NCBI GenBank assembly: GCA_016936335.1
Contig: JAFGXZ010000047.1
Coordinates: 1 to 9,436 of the forward strand
Reading direction: 5' to 3'
Origin: Fidelibacterota bacterium
Lineage (GTDB): Bacteria > Fidelibacterota > UBA2242
Length of the DNA stretch: 9,436 nt
In this document: positions 1 through 5,801 of the stretch, one piece after another
Layout of the letters: every line of letters begins with the position of its first letter
Position numbering within the stretch: position 1 is the stretch's first letter
Notes under the pieces: generated by a model
Seen by the model: only the letters and a program-made list of their open reading frames with translations
The model's database searches: none
Told to the model about the DNA's origin: nothing
Program-made: the position numbers and the translations under genes

Positions 1-378
1 AATAACTGGAAAATTCGCCTTAAGACGGTTTTTAACCGGGGATTCTGGAACGGATACTATCTTGGTCAGCGCCTGGGTGAATGGAGTGAAAAATATGGCT
101 CAAAGGCAACCCGGCGACGTGTTTACATCGGCAAAGGTGTCAATTATTTTCGGAAATCGCAAATCGCTGAATTCATCATTGATACAAACAGTTTGGAAAT
201 CGGGGATCGAATTTTAATTACTGGTCCAACGACCGGTGTTATTGAAATGATTATCGACGAAATTTGGGTAAACGAAAACCCGGTTCAAAAAGCCCACAAG
301 GGTGAGCGAATAACTATCCCTTTATCAACCGTAATTCGTCCTTCGGACAGGCTCTATAAATTGATTGATACCAAATAA
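1..378 (+). CDS. U32 peptidase-family protein, C-terminal part (5' truncated by window)
   Basis: The frame is open from the first base and ends at TAA (376-378), giving the last 125 residues of a longer protein. The fragment begins just before a NRGFWNGYYLG stretch (codons about 13-23), which matches the NRGF-x-GYYLG/FYFG signature at the start of the U32 C-terminal region. A small beta-rich domain follows, with VYIGKGVNYF, an EIGDRILITGPTTGVIE turn and a RPSDRLYKLID ending. Family knowledge: U32 proteins were named as collagenase-like peptidases, but characterised members (TrhP, RlhA, UbiU/UbiV) hydroxylate tRNA, rRNA or ubiquinone precursors and carry an Fe-S cluster. The catalytic domain and its cysteines lie outside the window, so the substrate cannot be assigned. 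The YGSKATRRRVY insert suggests a subfamily distinct from E. coli TrhP. The gene converges on the RRM gene, with 78 bp between stop codons. Confidence 0.85.
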   Translation, partial: NNWKIRLKTVFNRGFWNGYYLGQRLGEWSEKYGSKATRRRVYIGKGVNYFRKSQIAEFIIDTNSLEIGDRILITGPTTGVIEMIIDEIWVNENPVQKAHKGERITIPLSTVIRPSDRLYKLIDTK

Positions 379-393
379 ATAAACCACTTCCTG

Positions 394-411
394 CCCTTTA
401 AAACTAAAGGG
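394..411. terminator. Short hairpin between convergent genes, possible weak bidirectional terminator
   Basis: CCCTTTA (394-400) and TAAAGGG (405-411) form a perfect 7-bp stem around the loop AAAC. It lies 15 bp past the U32 stop and 45 bp past the RRM stop as read on the minus strand. There are only three G-C pairs and no clean T-tract on either side, so a textbook intrinsic terminator is not supported. Its position between convergent genes is the main reason to list it. Confidence 0.35.
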
Positions 412-456
412 TAAAGAAAATGGCTTATTATTATTATAGTAGATTAAGCGCGACGA

Positions 457-726
457 TTAATAGCGACGGCTGGAATCTCTCGAGAACCGCGGCTTCGGTG
501 GACGTGCTTCATCGATTCTGAGTGTGCGTCCGTCGAAATCCTTACCATCGAATTCTTCTTTTACTTTTTCAGCTTCTTCGGGGGTGCCCATTTCGACAAA
601 TCCGAAGCCCTTATTGGGAATTATGTTGACGTTCTTGACCTCGCCATGGCCCTTGAATAATTCTTCAAGCTGTTCATTGGTGACGGAATATTTCAAATTC
701 CCCACGTAAAGCTTACTACCTTCCAT
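457..726 (-). CDS. Small RRM-domain RNA-binding protein (89 aa)
   Basis: This is a single RNA-recognition motif filling nearly the whole protein. RNP2 is LYVGNL (residues 6-11) and RNP1 is KGFGFVEM (about 39-46), so the aromatic residues that stack on RNA are present, except that the last RNP1 position is Met rather than Phe/Tyr. The order beta1-alpha1-beta2-beta3-alpha2-beta4 can be followed, ending in LRIDEARPPKP and a short basic/Ser tail (RFSRDSSRRY). The loop between beta2 and beta3 (NIIPNKGFGF) is about six residues shorter than the usual DRETGRSRGFGF form. The start at 726 is chosen because AAGGAG lies 6 nt upstream and the protein then begins directly before beta1. The frame is open up to 828, but the extra 34 residues are not RRM-like. 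Family knowledge: bacterial single-RRM proteins are small cytoplasmic RNA binders, in cyanobacteria often cold-induced. No RNA target can be inferred here. Confidence 0.92.
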   Translation of the reverse strand: MEGSKLYVGNLKYSVTNEQLEELFKGHGEVKNVNIIPNKGFGFVEMGTPEEAEKVKEEFDGKDFDGRTLRIDEARPPKPRFSRDSSRRY

Positions 727-732
727 GCATGT

Positions 733-738
733 CTCCTT
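733..738 (-). promoter_or_regulatory. Ribosome binding site of the RRM gene
   Basis: On the minus strand AAGGAG is followed by six bases and then ATG (726-724). This near-perfect Shine-Dalgarno site fixes the start at 726 and excludes the longer open frame reaching 828. It also shows that this genome uses strong Shine-Dalgarno sites, which is informative because typical Bacteroidota do not. Confidence 0.8.
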
Positions 739-929
739 GCGATTCTTCTCACTGTGGCTTAATGTTTTATTCGAAAGGGAGAGATGCAATAGCAACTTTA
801 CCTGTGAAATTTGAACATTGGAATTCACGTGAGAAGGGACGTAAATTTGTGATTAAACGACTCCTCTTGGATAAAATATCATTCTGATACTTCTCCAAAT
901 CAAATAACGCCACAGTTTATAATAAAAAG

Positions 930-957
930 TTGAACATAGCAAAAGTTTTTTTATTAT
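930..957 (+). promoter_or_regulatory. Candidate sigma70-type promoter for addB
   Basis: TTGAAC (930-935) matches four of six -35 consensus bases, and TATTAT (952-957) matches five of six -10 bases, with a 16-bp spacer. Transcription would start near 964, leaving a leader of about 98 nt before the addB ATG. The surroundings are very AT-rich, which raises the chance of a coincidental match. The TATAAT at 918-923 is a competing -10. Confidence 0.33.
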
Positions 958-1061
958 TTTTCCCGGGAGTATCCTTAATATCAACCGTTTAGAAGAAATA
1001 TATGGAAAAATCTCAGCATAACTCTTGGCTCTGAAAGGGATTTCAATTAGATTTCGGTACC

Positions 1062-4000
1062 ATGGCAAGATTAAATATCGTTTATCATCCTGTGTCCGGT
1101 AATTTACCCCGGCATATTTCAGAGTCGGTTTTACCGGAGCTGAAACGCGGGAAGAAAATAGATTTCCTGTTACCGTCGGTACACTATCTGACCGGCCTAA
1201 AAGAAACATTAATCCGGAATGCCGATACTGTATTACCCGGTCAGATGCATTTTGGAACCTACTTTACCTGGGCGAATCAGATGCTGGATGCTGATCATCA
1301 GGCATTTGGGATAATCGGCCATGGTGAAGAATGGCTGCTGCTTTATTTGTTGTTGAAAAAAAAACGACATTTGTTTCATAAAATACAGCCGGGATCACTG
1401 TCATTGATTCTTAAAATTGTGACCGAACTGCGTGAATCAGGCAAATCCATTGATCAATTGAATGCTATAGCCAAAGTGGCTTCCGATATTGCTCCGTATG
1501 TTGAATGTCTTAATGCTTTTATCAATATCGCGACCAAACGGCGATTGGCATCATCACCGACGTTGCTGATGCTGCTCGCCGAATATTTACAAAGTGATCG
1601 GTACTATCCAACCGGGGATCGGTTGATTGTAGCCGGATTCTATGAATTTAGCCCGGTTCAACAACAGATTTTAAATTCTTTGATTGGGCGGTATCCGGAA
1701 ACCACGCTTTACTTCCCCGAAAATACGGGTCATCCGGCTCTGCAGTACCTGAAGCCAGTGTCTGAGATAATCGGAAATCGGGATTATTGTAGCACCACAG
1801 TTTCACAAGTGAAACCGGAATCAATTTCCGATATTATTGATCAGTTGTTTGTGCAACATTATCAAAACAACAGCAACAAGCCGGACATTGAACCTTCAAA
1901 ATTTTGCATTGATTGGCAAAACATTTCTCTCAAGCTGTTACGTTGCCCCAACCGCCGGCAGGAAGTCGATGCCGCCGCAAGGACTGTCAAGAAATGGATA
2001 TACGATGGAATAGAACCACGAAATATCGCGGTGGTTTTTAGGGGTTGTTACGATTATTCAAAACTGATTCGCCTTTTATTCCCGGGCGCCGGTATTACTG
2101 TTGCTGGTAATGGACAATTACTGTCAGAATCAACATTGCTGCGAATCGTCCAGAAAGTGTTTGAGGTTAATGAGCGAAATTTCAGCCGGGACAGTATTAT
2201 TGATCTGACCCGATTTGCAGAGGTTCGTCATTATTATGGTGCCGATGTTATTCAGAAGTTTGAATATAAATCAGCAGCCTGGGGATTGTCATTCAGTAAA
2301 GGAAGCTGGCTGACGCAATTAACCCAGCGGCAGGAATTTATACGGACCGTTATAGCTGTTGATGACGATGATTCCAACGATATTAGCATCCTAAGAAGGG
2401 AATTGGATGATTTTAGTGTTTTATTACCGGTTCTTCGACAGTTATTAGATGATATCAGTTTACCATCATCGGCATCCTGGTCTGAGTATATTCAGATTGT
2501 TCAAAACCTTCTAAAAAAATATGGTGTGAGGAATTCTACAGACAATTCAGTCGATATTATTTTCAACATAATGAAAAATGTCTTCAGAAACCTATCTGGT
2601 TTGGTTAACTCGGACGATACTGTAGATCTACGGCATTTTAATATGGCTCTGAAAAATCTGACAATGAATCTGATGTTACCAAAATCGGACAATCAGCAAG
2701 ATACCGGAATTACAATTGGCAATATTATAGATATTCAGGGTGAGTGTTTCGATGCAGTGGTATTGCTTGGGCTGGTTGAAGGAGAATTTCCGCTTAGTCG
2801 CCGTGAAAATCCGCTCCTGAACAGTCGCCGGCGACTACGGATAAATCAAACCGCAGATATGGAATTATTGCGGTTGTCGGAATCGGATATCAAGGAAGAG
2901 AAATTTCTGTACTATAACCTGGCAGCCCGAACAAATCGGCGCCTGTTGATTACTTATCCCCAATTCGACAGTAATGGACGCAGCCTACCGGCGTCATCCT
3001 TTCTGGACGAAATCCGAAACCTTTTTAATCATGCCACATTGTGTAAATCAATTCGGTATGAAGCAATTTCACCGGCTTTGGTAATTCCGGAAATCGGAAT
3101 GGCCATATCTCCACAGGAAGTTCTTTTTAATAAATTACATTATCACTGGAGCGATCAGGATCAGCAATTTTTTAACAGTATTTTGAAAGCGCCAAATCGT
3201 TCCGATATCGGAATTCGGATTGATATGGAAAGGCGACGAAAAGACCGGATCGCGGATGCCTGGAACGGACGCTTGTCTTACCTGGAACACCGGAAAAACT
3301 GTTTTCAGAAGCCCCTTTCCGTAACTCGTTTGCAGCAGTACGCCTGGTGTCCCTTTCTATATTTATGTCAATCCATTTGGAAAATTGAGTCAATTGAAGA
3401 GCCTCTGGCGGAAATTTCTCCGCTGACCGATGGATTGCTGATTCATGCCCTGTTTGAATCGTTTCTAAAAAATGCCGGCCCCCAAAATTTCAAAGAATGG
3501 AAAACGTTCATTACCGGAGATCTGAGTGTTGAAATTAATGCGGCTCTGAAATTTATTCATCAAAATTATCGATCGGTTTTTGCCTATGTTGATGAATCGG
3601 TTTGGAATAAAAAACTGACCGACCTTAAACGTGGGCTTAAGCTGTTAATTGACCGTGAGATAGAAGTGCTTGACACCGAGTTTTACCCGGCTGAGTTTGA
3701 ACGCCGGCTTTCATTTTCGATTCCTCTGTTGACGGATGACGGGGAATTGTCTGTACCATTTAAATTGAAAATTGATCGGATTGATCGACGTCAGGATAAT
3801 CATATCACAATTATTGAATATAAACGCTCAAAGAGTTCCGTGCAAGACCCTGTCAGGGGTCTTAGTGAAGGTATCCATTTTCAGATTCCGTTTTACATGT
3901 TGGCATACCGACAATTGCATCAAGATATTCCCTTTGCAGGAGCATATTCCTATATATTCAACGAAGGCCGGATCACAAAAGGGATTTTTTCGAAATCCTT

Positions 4001-4220
4001 ATATCAACGGATGAAGCCGGTTTCTTATTCGGAAATTGACGAATTAATAAAAAAGACCCATGAAACAGTGGTTTTATTACTCAGGAAAATATATGCAGGT
4101 GATTTCTTTCTGAAACCTTACGATATCAAGAAACGCTGTCAACATGGAAAATGTGCATATTATGAGCTATGCCGGATTGATACACGGACAGTTGAGATGA
4201 TGAGTGATACGGATGAGTGA
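1062..4220 (+). CDS. addB: AddB: helicase-nuclease subunit B with PD-(D/E)XK nuclease and Fe-S cluster
   Basis: This is the partner of AddA in the heterodimer that unwinds and resects double-strand DNA ends for RecA loading. The 1052 residues are somewhat shorter than the roughly 1160 of B. subtilis AddB. The N-terminal half is a UvrD-like fold without a usable motor: no Walker A GKT is visible near residues 5-20 (VYHPVSGNLPRHI). Degenerate later motifs remain: CPNRRQEVDAAA (295-306), IGNIIDIQGECFDAVVLLG (552-570), and FLYYNLAARTNRRLLITYP (615-633). The C-terminal nuclease has H795, D905 in KLKIDRID, E919-Y-K921 in IIEYKRS, and a QxxxY box (941-945). Fe-S ligands are C763 (QYAWCPF) and C1026, C1031, C1037. 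The last three have C-x4-C-x5-C spacing instead of the usual C-x2-C-x5-C. An in-frame TGA at 1032-1034 leaves ATG 1062 as the first start. It has no close Shine-Dalgarno site; AAGGGA is 21 nt away. addA is not adjacent. Confidence 0.9.
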   Translation: MARLNIVYHPVSGNLPRHISESVLPELKRGKKIDFLLPSVHYLTGLKETLIRNADTVLPGQMHFGTYFTWANQMLDADHQAFGIIGHGEEWLLLYLLLKKKRHLFHKIQPGSLSLILKIVTELRESGKSIDQLNAIAKVASDIAPYVECLNAFINIATKRRLASSPTLLMLLAEYLQSDRYYPTGDRLIVAGFYEFSPVQQQILNSLIGRYPETTLYFPENTGHPALQYLKPVSEIIGNRDYCSTTVSQVKPESISDIIDQLFVQHYQNNSNKPDIEPSKFCIDWQNISLKLLRCPNRRQEVDAAARTVKKWIYDGIEPRNIAVVFRGCYDYSKLIRLLFPGAGITVAGNGQLLSESTLLRIVQKVFEVNERNFSRDSIIDLTRFAEVRHYYGADVIQKFEYKSAAWGLSFSKGSWLTQLTQRQEFIRTVIAVDDDDSNDISILRRELDDFSVLLPVLRQLLDDISLPSSASWSEYIQIVQNLLKKYGVRNSTDNSVDIIFNIMKNVFRNLSGLVNSDDTVDLRHFNMALKNLTMNLMLPKSDNQQDTGITIGNIIDIQGECFDAVVLLGLVEGEFPLSRRENPLLNSRRRLRINQTADMELLRLSESDIKEEKFLYYNLAARTNRRLLITYPQFDSNGRSLPASSFLDEIRNLFNHATLCKSIRYEAISPALVIPEIGMAISPQEVLFNKLHYHWSDQDQQFFNSILKAPNRSDIGIRIDMERRRKDRIADAWNGRLSYLEHRKNCFQKPLSVTRLQQYAWCPFLYLCQSIWKIESIEEPLAEISPLTDGLLIHALFESFLKNAGPQNFKEWKTFITGDLSVEINAALKFIHQNYRSVFAYVDESVWNKKLTDLKRGLKLLIDREIEVLDTEFYPAEFERRLSFSIPLLTDDGELSVPFKLKIDRIDRRQDNHITIIEYKRSKSSVQDPVRGLSEGIHFQIPFYMLAYRQLHQDIPFAGAYSYIFNEGRITKGIFSKSLYQRMKPVSYSEIDELIKKTHETVVLLLRKIYAGDFFLKPYDIKKRCQHGKCAYYELCRIDTRTVEMMSDTDE

Positions 4221-4221
4221 T

Positions 4222-5730
4222 TTAAATAAAAAGATTACAGAAAAGCAGTACAAACAACGCACCGGAGCTGGTACAGATAAAATTAACGACATCGTTGTCG
4301 ATCCATCGAATACCGGAAATAAGCGTTGTTTTGTAACTGTTGCAATGCAGTAATTTTTCCGTCGTTTTTTGACAATGGGGACATTTGTATTGGGCTTGAA
4401 TTGTAGCACCGACAATCGAATCAATCAATGCGCCGATAATTCCGCTGATGGCCACAATGATGAATAACTGTAAGATGGAACCGGAAATTGGGAAGATGCC
4501 ACTGAGTGTCAGAACACCGGCACCCATTAAAAATCCCGATGTACCAAGTGCCGTGACACCGCCGGAAGTACCGGTTGGTACTTTATTGAAGGTGAGAATA
4601 TGACGGGGTTCGCTGCGGGAAAATATACCGATTTCCGTTCCCCAGGTATCAGCCGTGGCAGCGGCTAGTGAACCGAGAAACATCAGGTAAAATAGATCGT
4701 TTCCGGTAAAGTGAAAGAGGATTGCCATGATCAGTGAAACACCGCCATTGGCGTAAACCTGCAGGATATCGCGTTGGCTGCCCTTTTCGACCATGCCTTT
4801 CAGGATTGTGCGTTTTAGCTTGCCGATTTTTGAAAGAATCGATGACAAGACAAAGAAAGTGGCCATTGGGATTACCCAATAAATTCCACCGATTGTAAAG
4901 ACGATCGACCCCAGAAGCATGGCACCGGCAGTACCACCGAGGGTAAGTGCCTTTAACCGATAAGCGAGATAGGCAAGCAAAAAGGAAAAGGATATCCATC
5001 CAACAACCGTGATCTGTTGCGCCAGGCTGGATTTTAGCATTATGTCGAGAATCAAAGCGGTAAATAGAGGAACAGTCAGATTATCAGAACCGGCAAAAGA
5101 GATGGATTCACTGAGCACAGCAATGACTGACACTGAAAAACCAATCAACAGCAGACTGCTGATTGACAATGCTGCTCTGCTTTCCAGTTGAGTGAGAATT
5201 GGCAGACTGATTAGAACAATGATAAAGGTGCTGATGAAAACAACCATAGACCCGGAAACAGATTTGATATCCCGCCAGAAAAGATACTGTTTCGGATTTT
5301 TCTTCCGGGTTCCGACGATCGATGCCAGTGGATCGGAAAGCGCCATGACCAGCATTCCGATAATCAGAATTGCCGGGTTGGATTTCCAGTAGAGAAGAAT
5401 CAATATTAAAAAGGAGAATGGAAAGAATACGGTGCCCAGTGAAAAACGTTCAGTCGTATGCATCCCCTTCATTTGGTCGCCTTTAATGGCGACGGCATTC
5501 AGCACGATGAAAATGAGAGCCAGAACAGCCGGTTGCAGGCCTGATACAAACAAGAACGGACTGCTGGTAACCAGCAACCCAACTCCGACGTGGACGAACT
5601 GGCGGGTGTTTTCACCGGATATATTAAAGGATTTCCGCAGAACTTCGCTGAAACCGACAAAACCAAGGATGATAGCCAGGAAAATCCCGAAACTGATCCA
5701 CTCATTGCTGAATAATTGATATACTGGCAC
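4222..5730 (-). CDS. Fused phytol/dolichol kinase-like + DUF92 (VTE6-like) integral membrane protein
   Basis: This 502-residue polytopic membrane protein has two recognisable halves. Residues 1 to about 240 look like the phytol/dolichol kinase family (plant VTE5, yeast Sec59). They carry RQFVH (43-47, the R-K-x-x-H motif), SDPLASIVG (132-140), KSVSGS (156-161) and DNLTVP (216-221). Residues from about 245 to 502 are a DUF92/TMEM19 domain, the family of plant VTE6. They carry KGSQRD (316-321), VYANGG (325-330), ADTWGTEIG (360-368), VPTGTSGGVTALG (384-396), DSIVGATIQAQY (437-448), a CPHC pair (450-453) with C463, and GIRWIDNDVVNF (473-484). VTE5 phosphorylates phytol and VTE6 phosphorylates phytyl phosphate, so I infer a bifunctional kinase making an isoprenyl diphosphate at the membrane; the true substrate is unknown. 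The start is GTG with GGGGAG five bases upstream. It is convergent with addB, one base between stops, and divergent from addA. Confidence 0.88.
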   Translation of the reverse strand: MPVYQLFSNEWISFGIFLAIILGFVGFSEVLRKSFNISGENTRQFVHVGVGLLVTSSPFLFVSGLQPAVLALIFIVLNAVAIKGDQMKGMHTTERFSLGTVFFPFSFLILILLYWKSNPAILIIGMLVMALSDPLASIVGTRKKNPKQYLFWRDIKSVSGSMVVFISTFIIVLISLPILTQLESRAALSISSLLLIGFSVSVIAVLSESISFAGSDNLTVPLFTALILDIMLKSSLAQQITVVGWISFSFLLAYLAYRLKALTLGGTAGAMLLGSIVFTIGGIYWVIPMATFFVLSSILSKIGKLKRTILKGMVEKGSQRDILQVYANGGVSLIMAILFHFTGNDLFYLMFLGSLAAATADTWGTEIGIFSRSEPRHILTFNKVPTGTSGGVTALGTSGFLMGAGVLTLSGIFPISGSILQLFIIVAISGIIGALIDSIVGATIQAQYKCPHCQKTTEKLLHCNSYKTTLISGIRWIDNDVVNFICTSSGALFVLLFCNLFI

Positions 5731-5735
5731 AATTG

Positions 5736-5741
5736 CTCCCC
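5736..5741 (-). promoter_or_regulatory. Ribosome binding site deciding a GTG start (kinase fusion gene)
   Basis: The minus-strand GGGGAG lies five bases before GTG (5730-5728). It supports a GTG start for the 502-residue protein. The ATG just upstream (5743-5741) is in a different frame and cannot be used for it. Confidence 0.65.
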
Positions 5742-5744
5742 ATG

Positions 5745-5775
5745 TTGATGAGCGTAATTTTAGAGAATTTATAAA
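5745..5775 (+). promoter_or_regulatory. Candidate addA promoter, interleaved with the divergent promoter
   Basis: TTGATG (5745-5750) and TATAAA (5770-5775) are separated by 19 bp, longer than ideal. An alternative -10, TTTATA (5768-5773), gives 17 bp but a weaker match. Transcription would begin near 5783, leaving a leader of about 20 nt that contains the addA ribosome site. addA needs a promoter of its own because the preceding gene is on the other strand, but the match itself is modest. Confidence 0.33.
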
Positions 5776-5785
5776 CTTTTTTCAA
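5757..5785 (-). promoter_or_regulatory. Sigma70-type promoter for the kinase fusion gene
   Basis: On the minus strand TTGAAA (5785-5780, five of six -35 bases) and TAAAAT (5762-5757, five of six -10 bases) are separated by exactly 17 bp. Transcription would start near 5750, about 20 nt before the GTG start and just upstream of its ribosome site. It is the best promoter match in the window and occupies the same DNA as the candidate addA promoter. Confidence 0.55.
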
Positions 5786-5790
5786 GTAAT

Positions 5791-5795
5791 AAGGA
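5791..5795 (+). promoter_or_regulatory. Ribosome binding site deciding a TTG start (addA)
   Basis: AAGGA is followed by six bases and then TTG (5802-5804). No ATG or GTG lies in frame between this site and the Walker A motif at residues 25-33, so TTG is the supported start. Confidence 0.65.
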
Positions 5796-5801
5796 ATTAA
5801 T

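Larger units (their letters stand above)
727..1061. other. Divergent non-coding control region between the RRM gene and addB
   Basis: This 335-bp stretch is AT-rich, especially 900-960, and has no credible gene: the frames crossing it on the minus strand have no family resemblance and run into addB in antisense. It should hold promoters in both directions. On the plus strand I see a TTGAAC-16-TATTAT pair (930-957) and an isolated perfect TATAAT (918-923) without a good -35. On the minus strand I found no convincing promoter for the RRM gene. Two 8-bp palindromes, TCACGTGA (825-832) and TCCCGGGA (961-968), could be binding sites, but each is short enough to occur by chance. A T7 run at 946-952 has no stem before it. 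Confidence 0.6.

Noticed and set aside
727..828. N-terminal extension of the RRM protein by 34 residues (start at 828)
   Set aside because: The extension has no RRM similarity, and a strong AAGGAG site six bases before the ATG at 726 marks the start.
842..849. TAAATTTG as a Bacteroidota-type -7 promoter element
   Set aside because: No TTTG -33 element lies at the right distance (the nearest is 28 bp upstream), and the genome's Shine-Dalgarno use does not fit a typical Bacteroidota.
946..960. T-rich run upstream of addB as an intrinsic terminator
   Set aside because: No stable stem precedes it, and no plus-strand gene ends nearby that would need it.
825..968. Palindromes TCACGTGA (825-832) and TCCCGGGA (961-968) as operators
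   Set aside because: Both are only 8 bp, unrelated to each other and not repeated; chance is enough to explain them.
853..1209. Open minus-strand frame spanning the control region and the 5' end of addB
   Set aside because: The predicted protein has no recognisable family and overlaps the well-supported addB start in antisense; no ribosome site was evident.
4649..4999. Open minus-strand frame inside the kinase fusion gene
   Set aside because: Low-complexity, Arg/Cys/His-rich out-of-frame product, while the overlapping DUF92 frame has conserved motifs throughout.
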